9,161 nucleotides of DNA. It comes from Methanomassiliicoccus sp. UBA386. GTDB taxonomy: Archaea > Thermoplasmatota > Thermoplasmata > Methanomassiliicoccales > Methanomassiliicoccaceae. The translations under genes and the position numbers were made by a program. The notes below the pieces were generated by a model. That model ran no database searches, was not told the DNA's origin, and was given only the letters and a program-made list of their open reading frames with translations. Position 1 is the stretch's first letter, and the number at the start of each line of letters is the position of its first letter. Positions 1 to 6,636 of the stretch are shown one piece after another. The DNA lies in contig DAGU01000102.1 of the NCBI GenBank assembly GCA_002498285.1, forward strand, positions 16,581-25,741, read 5' to 3'.

Positions 1-72
1 CAGGAGATGAAGTTCATCAACTGGATCAACGTCCGCGCCGTGGCTACCGGCCGGCCCAGGCTCAGGGACTGA
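1..72 (+). CDS. C-terminal fragment of a HyuA-like (hydantoinase/oxoprolinase family) protein
   Basis: Frame 1 is open from the left edge and ends at TGA (70-72), giving 23 residues. They end in NVRAVATGRPRLRD, which resembles the C-terminal strand of the complete HyuA-like protein that follows (LTITAVGKPRL); A, G, P, R and L align. A basic GRPRL/GKPRL ending suits this family. I infer that this is the end of a paralogous gene and that the two lie in tandem in one operon, 46 nt apart. Only the tail is visible, so the assignment rests on this short match and on synteny. The rest of the protein lies outside the window. Confidence 0.55.
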   Translation, partial: QEMKFINWINVRAVATGRPRLRD

Positions 73-90
73 GCCAAAACCCATTCCAAT

Positions 91-114
91 CAAGGCGGAA
101 CAAGGAGGAACAAG
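91..114 (+). repeat. 10-nt tandem repeat that supplies the ribosome binding site
   Basis: CAAGGCGGAA is followed directly by CAAGGAGGAA and then by a partial third unit, CAAG. The second copy holds the AAGGAGG SD core (102-108), placed 10 nt before the ATG at 119. The first copy differs by one base (C for A) and is a poorer SD. The repeat therefore contains the site that decides the start of the HyuA-like gene. Confidence 0.6.
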
Positions 115-118
115 CAAA

Positions 119-2164
119 ATGGAGGAAGGTAGGTCATCGAGTTCGGGAAGAGGAGCATATTATGGTCTGGGCATCGACACTGGGGGAACATACACCGATG
201 GAGCAATCCTCGATATGCAGACCGGCGAGGTGCTGTGCTCGGCCAAGTCGTTGACGACCCGAAACGATCTGGCGATCGGCATCGGGAACGTCATTGGGAA
301 GTTGGACCCATCGCTCTTCCCATGCATACGCCTCATCGGCATATCATCCACTCTGGCCACCAACTCGGTGGTGGAGGGAAAGGGCTGCCGTGTCGGCCTG
401 ATGGTCATCGGCCACGAGGCCCCAGAGAAAATCCCGGTGGACGAGATGGTGCAACTGGACGGCGGGCACAATCTGCAAGGAGAGCAGAGGGCCGAGCTAG
501 ACATCGAGGGCGCCAGAGAGTTCGTGGAAGCGATGAGGGAAAAGGTGGACGCCTTCGCCATCTCATCATACCTCAGCGTCCGCAATCCCGAGCACGAGAT
601 AGCGGTAAAGGAGCTGATCAAGAGCGAGACGAACCTTCCAGTGGTGTGCGGGCACGAGCTGTCCTCCGCCCTGGGATTCAACGAGAGGACCATCACCGCT
701 GTTCTTAACGCTCGCCTGATCCCCATAATCACGGACCTGATCGCCTCCCTGAAGAAGGTCCAGAAGAGCACGGGCATCAAGGCGCCCCTGATGATAGTGA
801 AAGGGGACGGCTCCCTCATGGATGAATCGGTTGCGAGGGAGAGGCCGGTGGAGACCATCCTTTCCGGACCGGCCGCCTCCATCATCGGCTCCAAGGCCCT
901 CACCGGCCTGAACGACGCAATCATCGTGGACGTCGGCGGGACGACCACTGACATCGGCATCCTGAGGGACGGACGACCAAGGCTTGACCCAGAAGGCGCC
1001 ACGCTGGGCAACTGGAGGACACGAGTCAAGGCGGTGGACGTCTTCACATCCGGCATCGGTGGGGACTCGCGCATCGTGGTGTCCGGCGGTAAGCTGCACC
1101 TCAGCTCGCTTCGCGTCGTCCCATTATGCATCGCCTCATCCACCTGGCCGAGCATTAGGCCGAAGCTGGAGGCGCTCCGTGGCTCCCGCAGCAAATGGGT
1201 GCCGTCATACATGGACCTTGACTCGGTGCCGCAAACGACGGAGTTCTATACGTTCAACAGGAGATTCAACGGTGAGCGTCTAGGGCCGGAGCAGGAGAAG
1301 GTCCTGGAGCTGGTGGCCCAGGAGCCCCGCTCCCTGTACGAACTGGCCGAACTGCTCAACATGCACCCACTCTCCCTGAACCTCCGCAAGATGGAGGCCC
1401 TCGGCATGATCCTTCGCATAGGGCTCACCCCCACGGACATGCTGCACGCCGAAGGCTCCTACGTGGAATACGACGCGGAAGCGTCCCGCCTGGCGGTGGA
1501 GATCCAGGCTGCCAACGCCGAGATGGAGGCGGCAGACCTCGTAACGACCGCCAAACGCATGGTCATCGAGAAGATCGCCACCGAGGTCTTCAAGAAGCTC
1601 ATCTACGAGGAGGCGGGCGAGGGGAAGATGTGCGACATCGCCAACAACCTGGTCGACAACATGATAAGGGGCACCGGCAGGAGGGACTTCGCCGCCGATA
1701 TTCGACTCAACAAGCCCATCATCGGCATCGGCGCCCCGGTGGGCGCGTACCTGCCGGGAGTGGCCGACATATTCCACACCGATCTGATGCTGCCGAGGGA
1801 CAGCGGCATCGGGAATGCCGCCGGGGCCGTGTCGGGCAACGTCATGGAGACCATGGAGATGCTCATCAAGCCCCGGAAGGGGATGGGCACCATGGAGAAC
1901 CCGCCCTGCACGCTCCACTGGATGCAAGAAAAGAAGGACTTCGAGAGCCTGGAAGAAGCGCTTGCGTACGCACGGGCAGAAGGAGGCCGACTGGTCAAGG
2001 AGATAGCCATCGCCGCCGGGGCCGATACGGTGGAGCTTATCGTCGACAACCATCGGAAGGAGGCCGCCCTGGACCGCGGATGGGGCTCCAACGTCCTGCT
2101 GGAGGTGAAGCTGACCATCACCGCGGTGGGAAAGCCCCGCCTATACTTCGAGGAGTGCCGATGA
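119..2164 (+). CDS. HyuA-like hydantoinase/oxoprolinase family protein, ASKHA-fold ATPase type
   Basis: 681 aa. The N-terminal phosphate-binding motif GIDTGGTYTDG (residues 18-28) and TNSVVEGKG (81-89) fit the Hydant_A_N domain. KGDGSLM (228-234), ETILSGPAAS (245-254), the second phosphate motif DVGGTTTDIG (271-280) and TSGIGGDS (310-317) fit the hydantoinase A domain. TPTDMLHAEG (437-446) and GAPVGAYLPGVAD (538-550) continue the family pattern. Residues about 388-435 look like a winged-helix segment inserted before TPTD. The family fold is that of sugar kinases, Hsp70 and actin, so ATP binding is likely. Classical hydantoinases and 5-oxoprolinases need a HyuB partner, and none is seen here. 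The start at 119 is set by the SD at 102-108. The stop overlaps the next gene's start (ATGA), indicating translational coupling to two DGC proteins. The substrate is unknown; a role in ATP-driven activation or cofactor handling is only inference. Confidence 0.88.
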   Translation: MEEGRSSSSGRGAYYGLGIDTGGTYTDGAILDMQTGEVLCSAKSLTTRNDLAIGIGNVIGKLDPSLFPCIRLIGISSTLATNSVVEGKGCRVGLMVIGHEAPEKIPVDEMVQLDGGHNLQGEQRAELDIEGAREFVEAMREKVDAFAISSYLSVRNPEHEIAVKELIKSETNLPVVCGHELSSALGFNERTITAVLNARLIPIITDLIASLKKVQKSTGIKAPLMIVKGDGSLMDESVARERPVETILSGPAASIIGSKALTGLNDAIIVDVGGTTTDIGILRDGRPRLDPEGATLGNWRTRVKAVDVFTSGIGGDSRIVVSGGKLHLSSLRVVPLCIASSTWPSIRPKLEALRGSRSKWVPSYMDLDSVPQTTEFYTFNRRFNGERLGPEQEKVLELVAQEPRSLYELAELLNMHPLSLNLRKMEALGMILRIGLTPTDMLHAEGSYVEYDAEASRLAVEIQAANAEMEAADLVTTAKRMVIEKIATEVFKKLIYEEAGEGKMCDIANNLVDNMIRGTGRRDFAADIRLNKPIIGIGAPVGAYLPGVADIFHTDLMLPRDSGIGNAAGAVSGNVMETMEMLIKPRKGMGTMENPPCTLHWMQEKKDFESLEEALAYARAEGGRLVKEIAIAAGADTVELIVDNHRKEAALDRGWGSNVLLEVKLTITAVGKPRLYFEECR

Positions 2165-2505
2165 GCCATATCAACGTGGTCATGTGCTCCGGCTTCTCGC
2201 CATCCTCCCGCATGGTGCGCAAGGCGCTGAGGAGAGTGGCAGAGAAGACGAGCATTAAGGTTATCTCGGTGTGCCCTCCGGGCGCCGGCCTATCCAAGTA
2301 CATGGAGGAGATCGCTTCTCTGGACCCGTCGCGCACCATCGTGGTGGAGGGATGCGACGGCTGCTGCGGCAGCATGGGCCTCATGATGCAGGGCTTCACC
2401 GCATCCAGGACGGTGGTCATGGAGAAGGTCTCGAGCGTCGACGACAAGGCGGTCGATAGGGCCGAGCAGGCCATCCTGGCCACCCTGAAGGAGATGACCG
2501 AATGA
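2161..2505 (+). CDS. Small cysteine-rich DGC-domain-like putative zinc-binding protein (first copy)
   Basis: 114 aa, with no signal peptide or membrane segment. An N-terminal beta strand ends in VMCSG (Cys9). The centre carries VVEGCDGCCGSMG (Cys65, Cys68, Cys69), followed by ASRTVVMEKV. This layout resembles the DGC-domain family of putative zinc-binding proteins, where an N-terminal Cys and a central DGC-x(n)-C motif are conserved; their biochemical role is not established. Cys38 (VCPPG) may add a ligand. ATG at 2161 overlaps the TGA of the HyuA-like gene, with AGGAG at 2151-2155 as SD. The gene is clearly related to the next one (same strand order, same Cys positions), so the pair arose by duplication. 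The family assignment rests on motif and length; the function is unknown. Confidence 0.75.
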   Translation: MSHINVVMCSGFSPSSRMVRKALRRVAEKTSIKVISVCPPGAGLSKYMEEIASLDPSRTIVVEGCDGCCGSMGLMMQGFTASRTVVMEKVSSVDDKAVDRAEQAILATLKEMTE

Positions 2506-2894
2506 GAGTGGCGGTGATCGTGTGCGGGGCGAACGCCGAACGCGCCATGATCATGGAGCGCGCAGTGGAGCTGTATTCGAAGAAGTACTTCGACCGCATC
2601 ATCCAGTTCTCCGCTTGCACGGTGGCGCCGTCCCCTCTTATTCTAGAGATGAGCGGCGTGGACGCCAAGCACACCGTGTCGGTCAACGCCTGCCGGAACC
2701 GTTGCGCCGACCTCATCCTGAAGAGGGTTGGAGTGGAGCCGCGCGTGTCGGTGATCATGGACGATGTCATCGACCGCCCCCTGGGCAAGTGCGAGAGCTG
2801 CACCGCCTTCTCCTTCCCCGACGTCACTGAAGAAGAGGCGAAGAAGATGGCGGAGGCCATGGGCCAGGCGGTTGAGGAAGCTTCCAAGGACTAG
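2502..2894 (+). CDS. Small cysteine-rich DGC-domain-like putative zinc-binding protein (second copy)
   Basis: 130 aa. It begins MRVAVIVCGAN (Cys8), has Cys39, then VSVNACRNRCADL (Cys64-x3-Cys68) followed by VEPRVSVIMDDV, which aligns with the central region of the preceding protein. A C-terminal KCESC (Cys97-x2-Cys100) is absent from the first copy and could form a second metal or redox site. The ATG at 2502 overlaps the previous stop (ATGA), with AAGGAG at 2488-2493 as SD, spacing 8. It is the last gene of the operon. The TAG stop (2892-2894) lies within a CTAG that also encodes the TAG stop of the opposing gene. The function is unknown; metal or thiol chemistry is inferred from the cysteines. 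Confidence 0.75.
   Translation: MRVAVIVCGANAERAMIMERAVELYSKKYFDRIIQFSACTVAPSPLILEMSGVDAKHTVSVNACRNRCADLILKRVGVEPRVSVIMDDVIDRPLGKCESCTAFSFPDVTEEEAKKMAEAMGQAVEEASKD
2891..2894. other. CTAG shared by two convergent TAG stop codons
   Basis: On the plus strand TAG at 2892-2894 ends the second DGC gene. On the minus strand TAG (plus-strand CTA, 2891-2893) ends the HAD gene. The 4-base palindrome serves both, so the genes overlap tail to tail by 4 bases with no room for a separate terminator. Confidence 0.9.
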
Positions 2895-4012
2895 CCGAGG
2901 GAGCCGATGTCCTCGCCGCGGATGGAGCAGCGCAGCGCCATGCTCTGGCGGGTCAGCGACTTGATGTTGTCCGGCGTGATCCTCGCGAGCACCGGCATGG
3001 TATTGGGGAAGGTCCTCTCGAACTCCTTCAGCAGGTAAGGGTTGGCGGCGCCGGAGCGCTTCAGCTCCTCCAGACTCCAATTGTCAGCGAGGTTGTTCAC
3101 TCCCTCCATCCCCCCCTTGTGGAACACCTCTGCCAGAACAGATGTTACCACGGTGTTGTCCGAGATGATGGCAAACTCCGCCTCCCTCAAGGCGTACTCG
3201 TTCCCGTTGAACGATACGGTGAGGCCGTCCCCTTCGCGGACCAGCTGGAACGCCTGCGTGTCCGTGATGGAGTCCCCTATGTAGCAGGTGTCCTCCAGGC
3301 CGATGCCCGATCGCCGGCGGATGTCCAACACCGCGGAGGCCTTCTCCTCCCCGCCCAGCGGATTGACGTCCAGTATGAAACGGTATGCGGAGAGGTCGGT
3401 GAGCTCCTCCCAGAAGATCTCGTCCAACCGCCGGACCACGTCCAGGTCCTGGGGCGCCAGGTCGTCGAGGGAACTCGCGCCTTCCGGGATCTTGGGGAGG
3501 TTCATGCGGGCGATCTCACGGGCGGTGTTCTTGAGTATCTCTGCCTCGTGCGGATCCATCTTCACCGAGTCCATCTCCAGCGCGGTGCAGTAGACGTTCT
3601 CCATCGGGAACCCGATGGCGTCGCACAACGCGGTGATGTAGTGCTCGTACGAGGTGGCGACGATGAAAGGGGTCATGAACTCCTGGACGAAGCGCATCGT
3701 CTTCCTGGCCCCGGGGACGGTGAGTATGTTGCGGCGGGAGAAGTCCAGCATGACGGTGTCCGTGACCCCGTAGGCCCTTAGGAACGGCAGTATCAGGCGG
3801 AGGGTGTCCCCGGCCTTGTAGTTGGGGCGCTGCACGATGTCAGAGAGGATGTCGTCATATCGGGACACCACCTTGAACAGCTCGCTGCCGTTCTCGATGT
3901 ATTCCGAACACATCTCGTACGCGTTGTCGTTCAGTGTGATAGGCCCCTCCCCGTTGGAGATGAACTGCCTCCATCCGTCGTTGAGCCCTTCCTCGAGACC
4001 TTCGAAGTCCAT
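2891..4012 (-). CDS. EhaR/COG4030-like HAD-superfamily protein with Asp-to-Asn change in motif I
   Basis: 373 aa. The N-terminal ISNGEGPITLNDNAYE (residues 18-33) corresponds, from my recall of the family, to the SD-x-EGP motif I of methanogen proteins annotated as energy-converting hydrogenase A subunit R / COG4030. TSYEHYI (120-126) fits motif II, Lys224 in GGEEKAS is a likely motif III residue, and YIGDSITD (244-251) is motif IV with its acidic pair. Position 20, where HAD phosphatases carry the nucleophilic Asp, reads AAC (Asn), followed by Gly. The protein may have lost phosphohydrolase activity or act differently. ATG at 4012 has GGAGG (plus-strand CCTCC at 4020-4024), spacing 7. No clear TATA box lies in the 147 nt upstream, so transcription may continue from the pfkB-family gene. 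No other hydrogenase gene is visible. The real biochemical role of EhaR is unclear. Confidence 0.8.
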   Translation of the reverse strand: MDFEGLEEGLNDGWRQFISNGEGPITLNDNAYEMCSEYIENGSELFKVVSRYDDILSDIVQRPNYKAGDTLRLILPFLRAYGVTDTVMLDFSRRNILTVPGARKTMRFVQEFMTPFIVATSYEHYITALCDAIGFPMENVYCTALEMDSVKMDPHEAEILKNTAREIARMNLPKIPEGASSLDDLAPQDLDVVRRLDEIFWEELTDLSAYRFILDVNPLGGEEKASAVLDIRRRSGIGLEDTCYIGDSITDTQAFQLVREGDGLTVSFNGNEYALREAEFAIISDNTVVTSVLAEVFHKGGMEGVNNLADNWSLEELKRSGAANPYLLKEFERTFPNTMPVLARITPDNIKSLTRQSMALRCSIRGEDIGSLG

Positions 4013-4019
4013 GTCTATG

Positions 4020-4024
4020 CCTCC
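4020..4024 (-). promoter_or_regulatory. Shine-Dalgarno GGAGG of the HAD gene
   Basis: Reading the minus strand, GGAGG sits 7 nt before the ATG at 4012. It supports this start and suggests that the gene is translated from a leadered or polycistronic mRNA, unlike the pfkB-family gene upstream. Confidence 0.65.
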
Positions 4025-4159
4025 CCGCGTGCGGGCCCCAGCCGACCGCCGTGGCGACGCCGGACCGAAACCTTGCCCTGCCGTTCGAGACCTGTACTGA
4101 TCATGTGAACCTTTCTCCTGTTCGCGTCCAACTCCGCGCCATCAACGCCAGGGGGCAAC

Positions 4160-5119
4160 TCACATCACCTTGGCGAAGCGGCGAAGGAACCTCTCGTCCG
4201 GATATCCTTCCCGGCCGTAGGATGCCACGCTCAGGGCCGCCGCGGCCGAGCCGATCTCTCCACACACTTCCAGCGTGGCGCCGTCGAGGTAGCCGGCCAG
4301 GAAGCCGGCCGCATACACGTCCCCGGCGCCAGTGGCGTCCTTGACCACTGTCCGCTTGGCCGGGACGGCGATCTCGCTGTTGCGCGAGACGATGAGCGAA
4401 CCGCCCCCTCCGCGGGTGCACACCACCACTCGAGGACCGGAATCAAGCAACACCCTGGCACCCTCTTCGGGGCCTTTTCCGGTGAGCAGTTCCATCTCGT
4501 TGGAGTTGAGGAACAAGATGCGTGTCCTCTCCAGTATGGGCGCCAGTTGCTTCATGCCCCGGCGGGCGTACAGTTCCCCAGGCGAGAACGACACGTACAC
4601 GTCATCGTCCAAGTATTCCAGCAGCATCTTCTGGGACGCCAAGGCGCTGTCGGCCGCGAAGGACCCCATGTGGACAAACCTCGCGTCGTTCAGGAACTCG
4701 ATGTCCTCCTCGGAGTAGGAGAACAGGTCGTTGGCGTTCGGCAGCACGAGGAGCGAGCGGTCGCCGTCCGCCAGCAGGGAAAGGCATTTGCCGCTGCGCT
4801 TGTGCCTCTTGATCCTGGTGAGATCGACACCGCCCATGGACGATTGGATGAACTTACCCTCCTCGTCCTTTCCTATCACGCCGAGGAAGGCGGTCCTGTA
4901 GCCCATGCGGGAGAGCGCGTACACCGTGTTGGCGGCCGAACCCCCTCCGCTGCGGCCCATCAGCTGGCCGGAGCGCGACACTTCGCTCAACAGCTCGCGG
5001 AACGCCTCCTCGGTACCGTAGGTCTTGCTCCCGGGCGTTATCTCCATGGCGCCGAAGCGCAGGGAGGGGACCTCGTACAGGAGGTCGACGTTAAGCGCAC
5101 CAACACCCACCACGTCCAT
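4160..5119 (-). CDS. PfkB/ribokinase-family carbohydrate or nucleoside kinase
   Basis: 319 aa, a typical length for the family. N-terminal VVGVGALNVDLLYEV (3-17) is the first strand with the substrate-binding Asp. SGGGSAANTVYALSRMG (57-73) matches the glycine-rich PfkB signature 1. LNSNEMELLTG (204-214) fits the N-x-x-E element near the Mg-phosphate site. DATGAGDVYAAGFLAG (261-276) is signature 2, with Asp267 as the likely catalytic base. The enzyme should transfer phosphate from ATP to a hydroxyl of a sugar or nucleoside in the cytosol. The substrate cannot be read from sequence; ribose, fructose-6-phosphate, adenosine and inosine kinases share these motifs. No SD is seen, and a TATA box lies about 27 nt before the ATG, so the mRNA is probably leaderless. 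It precedes the HAD gene by 147 nt on the same strand. Confidence 0.88.
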   Translation of the reverse strand: MDVVGVGALNVDLLYEVPSLRFGAMEITPGSKTYGTEEAFRELLSEVSRSGQLMGRSGGGSAANTVYALSRMGYRTAFLGVIGKDEEGKFIQSSMGGVDLTRIKRHKRSGKCLSLLADGDRSLLVLPNANDLFSYSEEDIEFLNDARFVHMGSFAADSALASQKMLLEYLDDDVYVSFSPGELYARRGMKQLAPILERTRILFLNSNEMELLTGKGPEEGARVLLDSGPRVVVCTRGGGGSLIVSRNSEIAVPAKRTVVKDATGAGDVYAAGFLAGYLDGATLEVCGEIGSAAAALSVASYGREGYPDERFLRRFAKVM

Positions 5120-5142
5120 GTAACACGCCTATGGAGATTATG

Positions 5143-5150
5143 TTTAAAAA
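5143..5150 (-). promoter_or_regulatory. TATA box for the leaderless pfkB-family gene
   Basis: The minus strand reads TTTTTAAA here, in otherwise GC-rich sequence. Its centre is about 27 nt before the ATG (5119), the archaeal TATA-to-start distance, so transcription should begin at or next to the start codon. No SD precedes the ATG. The same T-run lies 23-30 nt after the stop of the decarboxylase gene and could double as its terminator. Confidence 0.6.
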
Positions 5151-5172
5151 TGGTTGGTGCGGCCAGGGACGC

Positions 5173-6132
5173 TCAGAACAGATGCTCTTCCGTGAGAGTG
5201 GCCGGCCCGCCCACCGAGCATTCCAGCGTCTCGATCCCCAGCCTCGCCATCCTCTTCCGGATCTGGGGAACATCGGAACGGTGGCAGTTGATGTACACGG
5301 TGGCCCCAGTGTCGATGGAGAAATAGCAGCGCAGCCCGTCCTTCCGCATGGCCTTGACCTCCAGGATCACGCGCACGGTCTCCGGCATCCATAGGATCAT
5401 CTCGTCCGCTCCGGTCATGGTGATGCCGTGGAGCAGCAGGGTGTCGGTCTCGGCCTGACGCCCGATCTCGTCCACGTCCCCCTTGCGGACAGCATCCTCC
5501 ATCCGCTCCAGCGCCGACGGCACGTACTCCAGCCGGGCCTTGAAGAACGGGGACGACAGCACCTCGCGGTGCGCCAGGTCGGTGGTCTTGAGCGCGGGGA
5601 CCAGGGCGCACACGATGGCCAGATCGATATCGTCCGGATGCGGTATCCGCCTCGATATGGAGTCCCGGTCTCCGTGGCCGGCGTACCAGCGCGAGAAGCC
5701 CCCGGTGACGGCCCTCGCCGCCGAGCCAGCCCCCCGGCGGGCGAAGCGGGAGAGTTCCTCGAGCGATAGCTCCAGCCCCAGCGCCGCCGCGGCCGCCACG
5801 GCCAGCGCGGCGAAGCCGGACGCCGATGCTCCCAGGCCGATGTTTGACGGGAAGTCGTTCACGGTGCGCATGCGCATGCCCGTCCGCCCTCCGGCCTCCT
5901 CGCCCAGGGCGTCCACCACATCGAGGATGCGCTCCATCTCCTCCCTGGAGGCGGGACGGTCGCCGATCCATGCGCCATCATCCGCGTGGCCGAACTCCAC
6001 GGTGGTGTGCGTCCTGAGCGGCGCCGTGCACACCGAGATCGAGTCATGGAACGGCAAGCGCAGCCGTTCGTCCCTCAGTCCGTGGTACTTGACCAGGCCC
6101 TGTATGGGATGGGCGACCGCGGATGCTTTCAT
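5173..6132 (-). CDS. Diphosphomevalonate decarboxylase family protein (mevalonate pathway, GHMP fold)
   Basis: 319 aa. AHPIQGLVKYHGLRDERLRLP (7-27) corresponds to the family A-x-x-N-I-A-L-x-K-Y-W-G-K-R-D motif, then DSISV (30-34). FPSNIGLGASASGFAAL (94-110) is the GHMP phosphate-binding loop. ARRGAGSAARAVTGGF (131-146) and SIDTGATVYINC (272-283) match the decarboxylase pattern. The decarboxylation triad is kept (Lys15, Arg140, Asp274), so this is more likely a decarboxylase than a mevalonate 3-kinase. However, the WGK segment is HGL (Trp to His17, Lys to Leu19), which may alter recognition of the 5-phosphate end. Archaeal relatives act on mevalonate 5-diphosphate, 5-phosphate or 3,5-bisphosphate, giving isopentenyl (di)phosphate for ether lipids, and the sequence does not decide between them. 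The start overlaps the archease stop (ATGA) without an SD, so translational coupling is likely. Confidence 0.85.
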   Translation of the reverse strand: MKASAVAHPIQGLVKYHGLRDERLRLPFHDSISVCTAPLRTHTTVEFGHADDGAWIGDRPASREEMERILDVVDALGEEAGGRTGMRMRTVNDFPSNIGLGASASGFAALAVAAAAALGLELSLEELSRFARRGAGSAARAVTGGFSRWYAGHGDRDSISRRIPHPDDIDLAIVCALVPALKTTDLAHREVLSSPFFKARLEYVPSALERMEDAVRKGDVDEIGRQAETDTLLLHGITMTGADEMILWMPETVRVILEVKAMRKDGLRCYFSIDTGATVYINCHRSDVPQIRKRMARLGIETLECSVGGPATLTEEHLF

Positions 6133-6533
6133 ACGTCGAAAAGCACGGTTATGGACGGTTCGTCCTCGTTCACCTGCAGTTCATGGTACGTGACGGCCTT
6201 TATCTCGCTCTTGGGAGAGTGCTTCTCGGGATCATACTCCTCGCCCCAGGCCTTGCACTCCAGGCGGTTCTCGAGGAGAGCGACGTCGAACCTGCCAAGG
6301 ACGAGCCCCTTTGCGTCGAAGATGAACAACACCTCGGAGAGGAAGTTATACAGCAGCTCCTCGAGGTCCGCGCCCTCCACCGCAATGCCCACCTCCTCGA
6401 TCAGGCGGGCGGAGGAGGCGTCGACTATCTGGTCCATCATGGCGTAGGCGGCGTTCTCGAAACATTCCTTCAAAGTGCGGCCGTACGCCTTGACCATCAG
6501 GTCGGCGGTGTGCTCCAGTACCTCGTACCTCAT
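6129..6533 (-). CDS. Archease, activator of the RtcB RNA ligase
   Basis: 134 aa, full length for archease. It begins MRYEVLEHTADLMVKAYG, with the conserved His8 and Asp11. It continues ECFENAAYAMMD, has ELLYNFLSEVLFIFD (59-73), carries the signature HSPKSEIKAVTYHEL (105-119), and ends in an acidic FDV. Archease promotes guanylylation and multiple turnover of RtcB, which joins tRNA exon halves after intron removal; conserved acidic residues bind metal at the complex. No rtcB is in the window. The start codon lacks an SD and has a TATA box about 29 nt upstream, so it should be leaderless or have a leader of only a few nt. Its TGA overlaps the ATG of the decarboxylase gene, making a two-gene operon. 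Confidence 0.93.
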   Translation of the reverse strand: MRYEVLEHTADLMVKAYGRTLKECFENAAYAMMDQIVDASSARLIEEVGIAVEGADLEELLYNFLSEVLFIFDAKGLVLGRFDVALLENRLECKAWGEEYDPEKHSPKSEIKAVTYHELQVNEDEPSITVLFDV

Positions 6534-6558
6534 GATAGCATGCCATCGTACCGCCCTG

Positions 6559-6565
6559 ATAAAAT
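6559..6565 (-). promoter_or_regulatory. TATA box for the archease-decarboxylase operon
   Basis: The minus strand reads CTATTTTATC around this site. Its centre is about 29 nt from the archease ATG, which implies a transcript start within a few bases of the ATG. The intergenic region (6534-6636) also carries the opposing nadX promoter, so the two operons diverge. Confidence 0.6.
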
Positions 6566-6603
6566 AGTTGGCCGCTCCCTTCCCGCGCCCGCGGACGTAG
6601 TAG

Positions 6604-6611
6604 AATTAAAA
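6604..6611 (+). promoter_or_regulatory. TATA box for nadX
   Basis: AATTAAAA is the only A/T-rich octamer near the start, with its centre about 30 nt before the ATG at 6637. No SD lies in the sequence between (GC-rich, CCGGGGC before ATG). This fits a leaderless or near-leaderless mRNA. Confidence 0.6.
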
Positions 6612-6636
6612 TCGGGGACCGCTCATCATCCGGGGC

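Noticed and set aside
1280..2053. 257-codon minus-strand frame opposite the HyuA-like gene
   Set aside because: Low-complexity His/Gly/Leu composition, no domain motifs, and fully antisense to a gene with clear motifs.
2417..2887. Minus-strand open frame continuing the HAD gene beyond its TAG
   Set aside because: It could be a pyrrolysine readthrough extension, but the composition is that of an antisense shadow of the DGC genes, and the HAD protein is already of family length.
5144..5971. Long second minus-strand frame inside the decarboxylase gene
   Set aside because: It is rich in Arg, Gly and Ala without family motifs and overlaps a well-supported gene; a GC-driven shadow.
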